Part shown: piece after piece, positions 1-8,045 of the stretch
Layout of the letters: every line of letters starts with the position of its first letter
Position numbering within the stretch: position 1 is the first letter of the stretch
DNA from: Tersicoccus sp. Bi-70
Lineage (GTDB): Bacteria; Actinomycetota; Actinomycetes; Actinomycetales; Micrococcaceae
DNA length: 64,000 bases
Reading direction: 5' to 3'
NCBI RefSeq assembly: GCF_001968825.1
Contig: NZ_MIEU01000012.1
Location: 310,001 to 374,000 of the forward strand
Notes under the pieces: generated by a model
Seen by the model: only the letters and a program-made list of their open reading frames with translations
The model's database searches: none
What the model was told of the DNA's origin: nothing
Position numbers and translations under genes: made by a program

Positions 1-109
1 AGAGCAGCCGCTCCCGGTCGACGGTGGCCAGTTCGGGGGCGTCGAGGAACCGCGCGGACTTCTCCAGGTCGGCGAAGCCGCCGCTGATCAGCTGCCGGGT
101 CAGGCTCAT
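1..109 (-). CDS. glnE: GlnE, glutamine synthetase adenylyltransferase, N-terminal fragment
   Basis: Only the first 36 codons are inside the window; the gene continues off the left edge. The ATG lies eight bases after the glnA stop, and its Shine-Dalgarno GAGGA overlaps that stop codon. The visible N-terminus starts MSLTRQLISGGFADLEKSAR, then a FLDAPEL stretch. This resembles the first helix of actinobacterial GlnE, the bifunctional enzyme that adds AMP to, or removes it from, glutamine synthetase. The glnA2-glnE order matches M. tuberculosis Rv2222c-Rv2221c. The identification rests on this short N-terminus plus context, so it is likely but not proven. Confidence 0.7.
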   Translation of the reverse strand, partial: MSLTRQLISGGFADLEKSARFLDAPELATVDRERLL

Positions 110-117
110 CGTCGTCC

Positions 118-1458
118 TCAGAGCACGCTCAGATGCCGTTCCAGCTCCCAGTCCGTCACCTGGCGGCGGTACTCGTTCCACTCCTCGCGCTTGTTCCGCA
201 GGAAGTGCTCGAACACCTGCTCGCCGAGGATCTCGGCGACCAGCTCGGATTCCTCCATGGAGCGGATCGCGTCGTGCAGACTGGACGGCAGCGGGTCGTG
301 ACCCATCACCCGGCGCTCGGCCGTGCTCAGGGCGGAGATGTCCTCCTCGGCGGCCGGCGGCAGGTCGTAGCCCTCCTCGATGCCCTTCAGCCCCGCGCCG
401 AGGATGCACGCGTACGCGAGGTACGGGTTGGCCGCCGAGTCCATGCCGCGATACTCGAGGCGCGCGGCCTGGCCCTTCTCCGGCTTGTAGAGCGGGATGC
501 GGATCAGGGCGGAGCGGTTGTTGTGGCCCCAGGAGAGGTAGCTGGGCGCCTCGCCGCCGCCCCACAGCCGCTTGTAGGAGTTGACGTACTGGTTGGTGAC
601 CGCGGTGAACTCCGGAGCGTGCTTGAGCACCCCGGCCATGAACTGACGGCCCGTGCGGGAGAGCTGGAACTGGGCGCCGGCCTCGTAGAAGGCGTTGGAG
701 TCGCCCTCGAACAGGGAGAAGTGCGTGTGCATGCCCGAGCCCGGGTGCGCCGAGAACGGCTTGGGCATGAAGGTCGCATAGGTGCCGCTCATCAGGGCGA
801 CCTCCTTCACGACGGTGCGGAAGGTCATGATGTTGTCCGCCGTCTGCAGCGCGTCGGCGTACCGCAGGTCGATCTCGTTCTGGCCCGGGCCGGCCTCGTG
901 GTGGCTGAACTCCACCGAGATGCCGACCGACTCGAGCATGGTCACCGCGGTGCGGCGGAAGTCCTGGGCCACGCCACCGGGGACGTGGTCGAAGTACCCG
1001 GCGCGGTCCACGGGCACCGGCTCGCCGTCCGGGCCGACCTGGTCGGACTCGAGCAGGTAGAACTCGGCCTCGGGGTGCGTGTAGCAGGTGAAGCCGAGGT
1101 CGGCGGCCTTCGCGAGGGTCCGCTTGAGCACGTGCCGCGGATCCGCGGCGGAGGGCTCGCGGTCGGAGGTGCGGATGTCGCAGAACATCCGGGACGTCTT
1201 CTCCGTCTCACCACGCCACGGCAGGATCTGGAACGTCGACGGGTCCGGGACGAGCAGCATGTCCGACTCGTAGATCCGGGCCAGGCCCTCGATCGAGGAG
1301 CCGTCGAACCCGAGGCCCTCCTCGAAGGCGCCCTCCACCTCGGCGGGGGCGAGCGCGACCGACTTCAGGGTGCCGACGACGTCGGTGAACCACAGTCGAA
1401 CGAAGCGCACGTCGCGCTCCTCGATGGTGCGGAGGACGAATTCCTGCTGGCGGTCCAT
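118..1458 (-). CDS. glnA: Glutamine synthetase, type I (GlnA2-like)
   Basis: ATP-dependent ligation of ammonia to glutamate in the cytosol. The 446-residue length equals M. tuberculosis GlnA2. The beta-grasp domain comes first, with GFDGSS at residues 50-55, followed by the catalytic barrel with KPFSAHPGSGMHTH (about 230-245) and MDSAANPYLAYA (about 340). In adenylylated GS the C-terminal loop carries an NLYDLPP tyrosine; here the corresponding stretch appears to read EEDISALS, so the usual modified tyrosine seems absent. A GYDLPP a few residues earlier complicates the alignment. The start has AGGAAGG seven bases upstream. glnE follows eight bases after the stop, so the two are probably co-transcribed. 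Confidence 0.95.
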   Translation of the reverse strand: MDRQQEFVLRTIEERDVRFVRLWFTDVVGTLKSVALAPAEVEGAFEEGLGFDGSSIEGLARIYESDMLLVPDPSTFQILPWRGETEKTSRMFCDIRTSDREPSAADPRHVLKRTLAKAADLGFTCYTHPEAEFYLLESDQVGPDGEPVPVDRAGYFDHVPGGVAQDFRRTAVTMLESVGISVEFSHHEAGPGQNEIDLRYADALQTADNIMTFRTVVKEVALMSGTYATFMPKPFSAHPGSGMHTHFSLFEGDSNAFYEAGAQFQLSRTGRQFMAGVLKHAPEFTAVTNQYVNSYKRLWGGGEAPSYLSWGHNNRSALIRIPLYKPEKGQAARLEYRGMDSAANPYLAYACILGAGLKGIEEGYDLPPAAEEDISALSTAERRVMGHDPLPSSLHDAIRSMEESELVAEILGEQVFEHFLRNKREEWNEYRRQVTDWELERHLSVL

Positions 1459-1555
1459 CGGGCCCTTCCTGACGACGACGGGGCGATCGTTGCCACTCTA
1501 CTGGTCGCCCGCGCCGGTCCGTTCGCCGCGCTCCCGGAGGCGGCGGACGTCCGTG

Positions 1556-1720
1556 TCAGTCGTCCTCGCCGGCGTCCCAGGCGTCGTTGTTGGCCTTGAC
1601 CTTCGCGGGCGCCTGCTGGGCCTCCGCCTCCGTCTCGTAGGGGCCGAGGAGCTGCGTGTAGTCGGACTGCGCGCCCTTCTCGACCTGGTGGGTGTTGACG
1701 TTGTACCAGTAGTCGGCCAT
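1556..1720 (-). CDS. Small SPOR-like protein
   Basis: A 54-residue soluble protein beginning MADYWYNVNTHQVEKGAQSD and containing LLGPYETEAEAQQA. This looks like the short SPOR-type family common in actinobacteria, found near glutamine synthetase or methionine aminopeptidase genes. Aromatic residues at the start and a GPY-T-EAEA core are the recognisable features; its biochemical role is unknown. The ATG at 1720 is chosen over an upstream in-frame start because GGAGGAG lies seven bases before it. A TAGCAT hexamer at 1776-1781 on the same strand is a plausible -10. The C-terminus is acidic (DAGEDD). Confidence 0.75.
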   Translation of the reverse strand: MADYWYNVNTHQVEKGAQSDYTQLLGPYETEAEAQQAPAKVKANNDAWDAGEDD

Positions 1721-1826
1721 GACCGGACTCCTCCGTAGTCGCAGGTGGCGGGCCGCGGTCGTGGCCCGGGACTCCATGCTAGGCGGCGCCGGGAATAGAG
1801 CCGGGAATAGATCGGCCGCGGGTGCG

Positions 1827-1856
1827 TTGACACAAGTGATTCAAATTTGAACTAAT
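1827..1856 (+). promoter_or_regulatory. Promoter with palindromic operator for the monooxygenase operon
   Basis: A perfect -35 TTGACA (1827-1832) is followed after 18 bases by ACTAAT (1851-1856). The spacer contains the perfect 12-bp palindrome TTCAAATTTGAA (1840-1851), AT-rich in a roughly 70% GC genome. A MarR-family repressor is the third gene of the operon, and MarR proteins typically bind such short AT-rich palindromes over their own promoters. Operator function is inferred. Confidence 0.7.
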
Positions 1857-1882
1857 CGCACGACGAGACCTCAGGAGTGGTC

Positions 1883-3061
1883 ATGCAGTTCGGCATCTTC
1901 ACCATCGGCGACATCACCACGGACCCCACCACCGGGAAGACCCCCACCGAGAACCAGCGCATCAAGGACACCGTCACGATCGCGAAGCACGCCGAGCAGG
2001 CCGGCTTCGAGGTCTTCGCCACGGGCCAGCACCACAATCCGCCGTTCGTCGCGCCGGGCAACCCGCCCACCCTGCTGGCCTACCTGGCGGCGCAGACGGA
2101 CACGCTGACCCTCTCGACGGCGACGACCCTGATCACGACCATGGACCCCGTCCGCCTGGCCGAGGACTACTCCTACCTGCAGCACCTGGCCGACGGCCGC
2201 GTGGACCTGACCATGGGCCGCGGCAACACCGGCCCGGTCTACCCGTGGTTCGGCAAGGACATCCGGCAGGGCATCAACCTCGCGGTCGAGAACTACAACC
2301 TGCTGTACCGGCTCTGGCACGAGCAGCACGTCGACTGGACGGGCCGGTTCCGCACCCCGCTGCAGGACTTCACCCTGACGCCCCAGCCGCTCGACGGCGT
2401 CGCCCCGTTCGTCTGGCACGGCTCGATCCGCTCGCCCGAGATCGCCGAGCAGGCCGCCTACTACGGCGACGGGTTCTTCCACAACAACATCTTCTGGAAC
2501 AAGGAGCACATCATCGCGATGGTGCAGCTCTACCGGCAGCGCTACGAGTACTACGGCCACGGCAAGGCGCACCAGGCCTACGTCGGCCTGGGCGGCCAGG
2601 CGTTCATGGCGAAGAACTCGCAGGACGCGGTCACACGGTTCCGCCCCTACTTCGACAACGCCCCGGTCTACGGCCACGGCCCGTCCCTGGAGGACTTCTC
2701 GACGATGACGCCGCTGACCGTCGGGTCCCCGCAGCAGGTCATCGAGCGGACCCTGGGCTTCCGGGACTGGGTCGGCGACTACCAGCGGCAGATGTTCCTC
2801 ATCGACCACGCCGGCCTGCCGACCGACACCGTGCTCGAGCAGATCGACATCTTCGGCGAGGAGGTGCTGCCCGTGCTGCGGAAGGAGTTCGACGCCCTCA
2901 AGCCCGCCGATGTGCCCGACGCTCCGACCCACGCGTTCCTGGTCGAGCGCCACGAGCGCGGCGAGGATCCGATTCCCGGCGGCGCCGAGGGGTCGCAGGC
3001 CTTCGCCGACGCCCGCGAGCGCGCGGCGAAGGCCACCGCGACCGCCGCGGCGGGAGCCTGA
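1883..3061 (+). CDS. Luciferase-like FMN-dependent monooxygenase (CE1758-type)
   Basis: A 392-residue LLM-class flavin monooxygenase with a TIM-barrel fold. The N-terminal IFTIGDITTDPTTG, the GQHHNPPFVAPGNPPTLLA stretch (about 55-75) and ADGRVDLTMGRGNTGP (about 105-120) are typical of the alkanal/alkane monooxygenase branch. The substrate is unknown. Such enzymes use FMNH2, which the next gene (FMN reductase, starting four bases later) can supply, so the pair looks like a two-component monooxygenase resembling CE1758/CE1759 of Corynebacterium efficiens. ATG 1883 is preferred over GTG 1877 because AGGAG ends five bases before it. The C-terminus is an Ala-rich tail. Confidence 0.88.
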   Translation: MQFGIFTIGDITTDPTTGKTPTENQRIKDTVTIAKHAEQAGFEVFATGQHHNPPFVAPGNPPTLLAYLAAQTDTLTLSTATTLITTMDPVRLAEDYSYLQHLADGRVDLTMGRGNTGPVYPWFGKDIRQGINLAVENYNLLYRLWHEQHVDWTGRFRTPLQDFTLTPQPLDGVAPFVWHGSIRSPEIAEQAAYYGDGFFHNNIFWNKEHIIAMVQLYRQRYEYYGHGKAHQAYVGLGGQAFMAKNSQDAVTRFRPYFDNAPVYGHGPSLEDFSTMTPLTVGSPQQVIERTLGFRDWVGDYQRQMFLIDHAGLPTDTVLEQIDIFGEEVLPVLRKEFDALKPADVPDAPTHAFLVERHERGEDPIPGGAEGSQAFADARERAAKATATAAAGA

Positions 3062-3064
3062 GCC

Positions 3065-3781
3065 ATGACCGGGATCCCCGACATCACCGGCGGGCCGGCG
3101 TCGTTCGGCGGCGAGGCCACCGACCCCTTCACCCCGCAGGCGCGCCACCTCGTCGTGGTCTCCGGCGGTCTGGGCGACCCGTCGTCGTCCCGGCAGCTGG
3201 CCGACCGGCTGACCACCGCAGCGACGGACGCGCTGTCCGCCGACGGGATCGTGCCCGAGGTGCACGTCGTCGAGCTGCGGCTGATCGCCGTCGACATCGC
3301 CGAGGCGATGGTCAATCCGTCCCGCTCGGCGGCGCTGCAGTCCGCCCTGGACGAGGTTGAGCAGGCGGACGCCGTCATTACCGTCTCCCCCACCTTCAAG
3401 GCCGGCTACTCGGGCCTGTTCAAGTCCTTCTGGGATCTGGTGGACGACGACGCGCTGCGCGGCGTCCCGGTCCTGCTCGGCGCCACGGGTGGCACCCCCC
3501 GTCACTCCCTCATGGTCGACAGCGCGATGCGGCCGCTGTTCTCCTACCTGCGCACCCGCATCATGCCGTCGGCGGTGTACGCCGCCTCGGACGACTGGGG
3601 CGAGGTCGAGGGAGGCCAGGCGTCCGCCCGCACCGCACCCCTGCAGTCGCGGATCGAGGCGGCCGGGACGGAACTGGCCTCCGTGGTCGGCCGGCTGCCG
3701 GCGCGGGCACGGCGTAGCTCCGGCGAGGCGAAGCCGCTGGAGGTGATCCCGTTTGACCAGCTCCTCGGTGGCGGCCGCTGA
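3065..3781 (+). CDS. NAD(P)H-dependent FMN reductase (CE1759-type)
   Basis: A 238-residue flavodoxin-like reductase. The first strand and loop read LVVVSGGLGDPSSSRQLAD (about 29-47), the FMN phosphate-binding turn of this family. SPTFKAGYSGLFKSFWD (about 111-127) is the flavin-contact loop and GATGGTPRHS follows at about 141. It most likely reduces FMN with NAD(P)H and passes it to the monooxygenase encoded three bases upstream. Its 3' end overlaps the MarR gene by 29 bases, indicating translational coupling in a three-gene operon. Confidence 0.88.
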   Translation: MTGIPDITGGPASFGGEATDPFTPQARHLVVVSGGLGDPSSSRQLADRLTTAATDALSADGIVPEVHVVELRLIAVDIAEAMVNPSRSAALQSALDEVEQADAVITVSPTFKAGYSGLFKSFWDLVDDDALRGVPVLLGATGGTPRHSLMVDSAMRPLFSYLRTRIMPSAVYAASDDWGEVEGGQASARTAPLQSRIEAAGTELASVVGRLPARARRSSGEAKPLEVIPFDQLLGGGR

Positions 3782-4286
3782 CGACGCGCGGTCGGACGCG
3801 TCTCCGGACGCACCGCCGCCGAGCGCCGTCCCCGGCGGCGGCCGGTCGAACCGGAAGGGGCAGGCCTGGCGGGCCTACTTCGAGACGACGGCCGTCCTGC
3901 AGGACCGGCTGGAGCGGTCGCTGCGCGCGGACACGGGCCTGCACCTGGCCGACTACAACCTGCTGCTCGTCCTCACGGAGGCGCCGGACCACCGGATGCG
4001 GATGGGCGAGCTGGCGGGCCGGATGGTCTTCTCCCCCTCCCGGCTCAGCTACCAGGTGCGCACCCTGGAACAGCGCGGTCTCGTCGAGCGCTGCGCCGCT
4101 CCGGGCGACCGGCGTGGCGCCGAGGCGGTGCTGACCGAGGAGGGCCGGCACCTGTTCCGCCGGGCGGCCGCCCTGCACTTCCGCGACGTCACCGACCTGG
4201 TCCTCGACCGGATCGACGACGAGGAGGCCGGCGTGCTGCTGCGGGTCTTCTCTCGGCTGGCGGGCGCGCTGCACGAGGAGCCGTGA
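3753..4286 (+). CDS. MarR-family transcriptional regulator
   Basis: A 177-residue regulator with a disordered Ser/Pro/Asp-rich N-terminus (about 30 residues). The winged helix-turn-helix includes MGELAGRMVFSPSRLSYQVR and TLEQRGLVERCAAPGDRRG, the wing with its conserved D-R-R. The TTG start at 3753 is supported by GGAGG about nine bases upstream, inside the preceding gene. As the last gene of the operon it probably autoregulates through the palindrome at 1840-1851 and responds to a substrate of the monooxygenase. The inducer is unknown. Confidence 0.85.
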   Translation: MTSSSVAAADDARSDASPDAPPPSAVPGGGRSNRKGQAWRAYFETTAVLQDRLERSLRADTGLHLADYNLLLVLTEAPDHRMRMGELAGRMVFSPSRLSYQVRTLEQRGLVERCAAPGDRRGAEAVLTEEGRHLFRRAAALHFRDVTDLVLDRIDDEEAGVLLRVFSRLAGALHEEP

Positions 4287-4801
4287 CGGTCTCGCCCGCG
4301 TGGTGACCGTCGCCGGGACGGCCGTTCTCCGGCCCGGCGGCGGCCACGGCGTGGGCGGCGTGCGTCCGGGCCGGCTGATGACGGGCCATCGCGGTGGACA
4401 CGGCCGGGGGCCCTTGGCATGATGGAACGGCTTCGGTGCCGGCTCCAGCCGGACGCCGCGGCACCGCCGGATCGCCGTGCGACACCGGCGATCGAAGGAT
4501 TCTTCTCGAGGAGACGTGGATGCGACCGGGTCACGAGCCCACCGCTCCGGGATGCGGGGTGGCCGTCATGGCCTGCTGCCCGCACCCGCTCTCGTCTGCC
4601 CTCTCCCGCTGACCCGACCCGGTCCACCCGCGGCGGTCCCAGCTCCCTCGCCCGTGAGCGGTGCCCGGCACGTCGTTGCCCGCACCGGCCTCACCGGCCA
4701 CGGCAGACGCACCTTCCCGTCCCCGTTCCCCGTCGTCGCGCCCGGCCACCGTGCTGCCGCGCGCCCGGCGGGGCTCCGCCGTCACCCCGGAAGAGACCGC
4801 C
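4287..4801. other. Intergenic region, 515 bp, with weak hairpins and one small ORF
   Basis: Between the MarR gene and the FBP gene, both on the plus strand. Two weak GC hairpins close to the marR stop (arms GACGGTC/GACCGTC, and CGCCGGG at 4311-4317 with CCCGGCG at 4333-4339) could terminate the operon. A 30-codon ORF with a good ribosome site lies at 4520-4612. Bases 4613-4801 are strongly pyrimidine-rich on the plus strand and show no gene I can support. Confidence 0.5.
4520..4612 (+). CDS. Possible 30-residue leader peptide with Cys-Cys near its end
   Basis: ATG at 4520 is preceded by GAGGAG with six-base spacing, better than many real genes here. The peptide contains PGCGVAVMACCPHPLSSALS, with three cysteines, two adjacent. 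Cysteine-rich upstream ORFs are known attenuators of sulfur genes in mycobacteria, but the next gene (FBP zinc finger) is 189 bases away and not clearly sulfur-related. It could also be a chance ORF. No homology is claimed. Confidence 0.3.
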   Translation: MRPGHEPTAPGCGVAVMACCPHPLSSALSR

Positions 4802-5299
4802 ATGCGTCCCGTCACCCCTGCCCAGATCCGATCGTCCTTCATCAACGCCAGCCGCTCCGAGGCGGCACGACTCACCCTTCCGCCCGGCTTCGACCAGCTG
4901 GCCTGGGACACCCTCGACGTCCTCGGCTGGCGCGACCCGAAGATGCCGCTGCGCGGCTACCTGACGCTGCGCACCACCGGGGACCGGCTCGTCTCGGTGC
5001 TCCTGCGCGCACCGGCCGGCGGCGCACGGAAGAACCGCGCCGTGCTGTGCGAGCTGTGCCGCTCGGTGGAGGCCACCAACGACGTCCTGCTGTGGGTCGC
5101 CCGCCGGGCCGGTGCCGCAGGGCGGAACGGCAACACGGTCGGCACCCTGATCTGCGCCGACTTCGCCTGCAGCGCCAACGTGCGGGTGGCCCCGCCGGAG
5201 GGAGACATGCACCCCGATCCGGCCGCCGTCGTCGCGCGTCAGATCGACGGGCTGATCGCCCGCGCCGACCAGTTCGCCGAGCGCGTGCGAGAACGCTGA
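4802..5299 (+). CDS. FBP-domain protein with treble-clef zinc finger (EF-G-binding family)
   Basis: A 165-residue cytosolic protein. The N-terminal half is a family-specific domain (RPVTPAQIRSSFINASRSEA). The C-terminal FBP treble clef has Cys83-x2-Cys86 (LCELCRS) and Cys118/Cys123 (CADFACSANVR) as probable zinc ligands. Related proteins bind elongation factor G at the ribosome; whether this one does is inferred. ATG 4802 is chosen because GGAAGAG lies six bases upstream. The methionine aminopeptidase gene starts 38 bases after the stop but seems to have its own promoter. Confidence 0.8.
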   Translation: MRPVTPAQIRSSFINASRSEAARLTLPPGFDQLAWDTLDVLGWRDPKMPLRGYLTLRTTGDRLVSVLLRAPAGGARKNRAVLCELCRSVEATNDVLLWVARRAGAAGRNGNTVGTLICADFACSANVRVAPPEGDMHPDPAAVVARQIDGLIARADQFAERVRER

Positions 5300-5325
5300 G
5301 CGCAGGCTGCGGGCGCGGTTGTCGA

Positions 5326-5331
5326 TAGGAT
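5326..5331 (+). promoter_or_regulatory. -10 element for map, leaderless spacing
   Basis: TAGGAT lies exactly six bases before the ATG at 5338. In actinobacteria a TANNNT hexamer at this distance usually means transcription begins at or next to the start codon. An AGGA (5327-5330) overlaps it, so Shine-Dalgarno use cannot be excluded. Confidence 0.5.
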
Positions 5332-5337
5332 CAGCAG

Positions 5338-6216
5338 ATGCTCTCCACCCCGTCCACCGCGCCCGTCGGCTCCCTCGTTCCGGGCACGCTCAGCCCCATC
5401 CGCACCGTGCCCGCTTCGATCCCGCGGCCGGAGTACGTCGGCCGCACCGGGCCCGAGCGGGTCACCGCCTCGGACGTGAAGACGCCCGAGGTGGTCGAGC
5501 GGATCCGCGCGGCCGGGCGCATCGCCTCGCAGGCGATCGACGCGGTCGCGGAGGCCATCGCGCCCGGCGTGACGACGGACGAGCTGGACCGGATCGGCCA
5601 CGAGTTCATGGTCGCGCACGGCGCGTACCCGTCGACGCTGCACTACCAGGGCTTCACCAAGTCGATCTGCACCTCGGTCAACGAGGTGATCTGCCACGGC
5701 ATCCCGGACAGCACGGTGCTGGCCGACGGCGACATCATCAACATCGACATCACCGCCTACAAGGACGGGGTGCACGGGGACCTGAACCGGACGTTCCTCG
5801 TGGGCGACGTCGACGAGGAGTCCCGGCTGCTGGTCGAGCGCACCGAGGAGTGCCTGCGGCGGGCCATCACGGTCGTCAAGCCGGGCCGCCAGATCAACGT
5901 GATCGGCCGGGCCATCGAGTCCTATGCCCGTCGCTTCGGCTACGGCGTGGTGCGCGACTTCACCGGTCACGGCGTGGGCGAGGCCTTCCACAGCGGGCTC
6001 ATCATCCCCCACTACGACGCGGCGCCGTCCTACTCGCAGGTGATGGAGCCGGGCCTGACCTTCACGATCGAGCCGATGCTCACCCTCGGCACCATCGCGT
6101 GGGACATGTGGGACGACGGCTGGACCGTGGTCACGAAGGACCACCGCCGCACCGCCCAGTTCGAGCACACCCTCGTCGTCACCGAGACCGGCGCGGACAT
6201 CCTCACCCTCTCCTGA
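5338..6216 (+). CDS. map: Methionine aminopeptidase, type I
   Basis: Removes N-terminal methionine from nascent proteins. It has 292 residues, with about 40 extra N-terminal residues ([20 protein letters not shown]) as in actinobacterial MetAP1c. The metal site is intact: [15 protein letters not shown] carries both aspartates, [11 protein letters not shown] the histidine, FTIEPML the first glutamate and QFEHTLVVT the second. The substrate-site histidine is in [15 protein letters not shown] -10 sits six bases before the ATG. A GC hairpin follows the stop. Confidence 0.97.
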   Translation: MLSTPSTAPVGSLVPGTLSPIRTVPASIPRPEYVGRTGPERVTASDVKTPEVVERIRAAGRIASQAIDAVAEAIAPGVTTDELDRIGHEFMVAHGAYPSTLHYQGFTKSICTSVNEVICHGIPDSTVLADGDIINIDITAYKDGVHGDLNRTFLVGDVDEESRLLVERTEECLRRAITVVKPGRQINVIGRAIESYARRFGYGVVRDFTGHGVGEAFHSGLIIPHYDAAPSYSQVMEPGLTFTIEPMLTLGTIAWDMWDDGWTVVTKDHRRTAQFEHTLVVTETGADILTLS

Positions 6217-6220
6217 CCCG

Positions 6221-6243
6221 GACACCGCCCCGGCCGGGGTGTC
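6221..6243 (+). terminator. Possible terminator after map
   Basis: GACACC (6221-6226) pairs with GGTGTC (6238-6243); the loop is itself the self-complementary CCCCGGCCGGGG. There is no T tract. It lies five bases after the map stop. Confidence 0.35.
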
Positions 6244-6356
6244 GATCGCCCACCGCGGCCCCCGGATCGCCTCCGGCCCGCTGAGCAGGCATGATAGGGA
6301 AAGCACGCCGGCCGGTGGTCGGCACCACGGCCGCACCCGATCCGATGGAGCATCAC

Positions 6357-7256
6357 GTGTCGCATGACGACGACGCCGAGAAGGCGATCAAGCAGGCCCG
6401 CAAGCGGGCGGAGAAGACCGAGAAGGATGCCGCGCGCGCTGCGGCCGCCCCGAGCCATCACCGGTTCAGTGGACCGGTCATCGGCATCGACATCGGCGGC
6501 ACCGGTATCAAGGGCGGCATCGTCGACCTGGCCAAGGGCACGCTGATCGGGGAACGCTTCCGCATCCCGACGCCCAGCCCGTCCACGCCCGAGGCCGTCG
6601 CCGACGTCGTCACCGAGGTCGTCGCCGAACTGACCGGCCGCCCCGAGGGCCCCGAGCCCGACGCGCCGGTCGGCATCACCTTCCCGGCCATCATCAAGAA
6701 CGGCGTCGCCCGGTCCGCCGCGAACGTCGACCAGAGCTGGATCGGCACCGACGTGGACAAGCTGATGACCGAGAAGCTCAAGCGGCCCGTCGAGGTGCTC
6801 AACGACGCGGACGGCGCGGGCCTGGCCGAGGCGCAGTACGGCGCCGGCAAGGGCCAGCTCGGGGTCGTCCTCGTCATCACCCTGGGCACCGGCATCGGCT
6901 CGGCGTACATCATGGACGGCAAGCTCGTGCCGAACGCGGAGCTGGGTCACCTGGAGATCGACGGGTACGACGCCGAGAGCCGGGCCTCCGCGACCGCGCG
7001 GGAGCGTGACGGCCTGAGCTGGGAGGAGTACGTGCCCCGCCTGCAGCGGTACTTCTCGCACGTCGAGTTCCTCTTCTCCCCCGAGCTGTTCATCGTCGGC
7101 GGCGGCATCTCCAAGCGCAGCGAGGACTTCCTGCCCCAGCTGGACCTGCAGACGAAGATCGTGCCGGCCACGCTGAAGAACAACGCCGGCATCGTCGGTG
7201 CGGCCCTGCACGCCGCCCTCCGGTTCGACTACACGAAGAAGCGGGCGAAGTCCTGA
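6357..7256 (+). CDS. ppgK: Polyphosphate glucokinase (ROK fold)
   Basis: Phosphorylates glucose using inorganic polyphosphate, and in many actinobacteria also ATP. The 299 residues start with a charged lead (KAIKQARKRAEKTEKDA). The phosphate-1 motif is VIGIDIGGTGIKGG (about 41-54), AANVDQSWIGTD is characteristic of PPGK, LNDADGAG carries the catalytic Asp, and ITLGTGIGSA is the phosphate-2 motif. The ROK zinc-finger motif is absent, as usual for PPGK. GTG 6357 is chosen because GGAG lies six bases upstream; ATG 6345 has no ribosome site. CATGAT at 6290-6295 is a candidate -10. A second, ATP-type ROK glucokinase is encoded at 49426-50550. Confidence 0.92.
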   Translation: MSHDDDAEKAIKQARKRAEKTEKDAARAAAAPSHHRFSGPVIGIDIGGTGIKGGIVDLAKGTLIGERFRIPTPSPSTPEAVADVVTEVVAELTGRPEGPEPDAPVGITFPAIIKNGVARSAANVDQSWIGTDVDKLMTEKLKRPVEVLNDADGAGLAEAQYGAGKGQLGVVLVITLGTGIGSAYIMDGKLVPNAELGHLEIDGYDAESRASATARERDGLSWEEYVPRLQRYFSHVEFLFSPELFIVGGGISKRSEDFLPQLDLQTKIVPATLKNNAGIVGAALHAALRFDYTKKRAKS

Positions 7257-7266
7257 CCTTCCCTGA

Positions 7267-7302
7267 GGAGAGGCCCCCGGCGCATACGCCGGGGGCCTCT
7301 CC
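7267..7302. terminator. Strong bidirectional terminator
   Basis: A perfect 16-bp stem: GGAGAGGCCCCCGGCG (7267-7282) pairs with CGCCGGGGGCCTCTCC (7287-7302) around a CATA loop. It begins ten bases after the ppgK stop and faces the convergent nrdR gene, so it can end transcription from both sides. Confidence 0.9.
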
Positions 7303-7386
7303 TGTCTCGGGGTGTCACCCGATCGGGTGGAGTCCGGTGGTGGCCGTGGCTTCCCCTCCGCGGCCACCACCGGCGTGTGGTGAGGG

Positions 7387-7971
7387 CTAGAACAATCCGC
7401 CCTGGTCGGCGGTACCCGCCGACGTGCGCCGCTTCCGCGGCTTCTTCGCCGGCGATGCCGGCTCCTCGCGCTCCGGCAGCACGCTCGCGAGCGCCTCGTC
7501 GAAGTGGGTCTGTCCGGCGGCGACGTCCGCCTCGTGCCGCAGCAGCGAGATGGCCTGCTCGAAGTCCTCCAGGCTCTCGAAGCTCTGGTAGACGCTCGCG
7601 AACCGCAGATACGCGATCACGTCGAGCCGCTGCAGCGGGCGCAGGATCGCCAGGCCGACGTCGTGCGCGTCGATCTCGGCGGCACCCGCGGCGCGGATGG
7701 ACTCCTCGACCTCCTGCGCGAGCATCGCCAGGTCGTCCTCGGTGACGGGCCGGCCCTGGCAGGCCTTGCGGACGCCCGAGATCACCTTGTTGCGGCTGAA
7801 CGGCTCCGCCACCCCGGACCGCTTGAGCACGGTCAGACTCGTGGTCTCCAGCGTCGAGAACCGCTTGCCGCAGTTCGAGCACAACCGGCGACGGCGGATC
7901 GAGGCGCCCTCGTCCACGATCCGCGAGTCCACGACGCGGGAATCGGCCGAGCGGCAGAACGGACAGTTCAT
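7387..7971 (-). CDS. nrdR: Transcriptional repressor NrdR
   Basis: Represses ribonucleotide reductase genes according to ATP/dATP level. Residues 1-38 form the zinc ribbon with Cys3, Cys6, Cys31 and Cys34 (NCPFC and CSNC). Residues about 46-136 are the ATP cone ([20 protein letters not shown]). At 194 residues it is about 40 longer than usual; the extra tail is basic ([12 protein letters not shown]). The start has GGGGAGG upstream. Two NrdR-box-like sites precede it, so it is probably autoregulated. No nrd structural gene is in the window. Confidence 0.95.
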   Translation of the reverse strand: MNCPFCRSADSRVVDSRIVDEGASIRRRRLCSNCGKRFSTLETTSLTVLKRSGVAEPFSRNKVISGVRKACQGRPVTEDDLAMLAQEVEESIRAAGAAEIDAHDVGLAILRPLQRLDVIAYLRFASVYQSFESLEDFEQAISLLRHEADVAAGQTHFDEALASVLPEREEPASPAKKPRKRRTSAGTADQGGLF

Positions 7972-8045
7972 CCCGGCACCTCCCCGTTCGCACCCGTCGG
8001 CATCCGGCCCCGGACGGCCGGTGGGAACCGGCTGAGACCGGGATC

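Noticed and set aside
133-1599. A 488-codon plus-strand frame opposite glnA
   Set aside because: Antisense shadow of the glutamine synthetase gene; no ribosome site or recognisable domain.
1871-3505. A 544-codon minus-strand frame across the monooxygenase and reductase genes
   Set aside because: Antisense to two genes with clear family motifs and ribosome sites; no motif in the mirrored frame.
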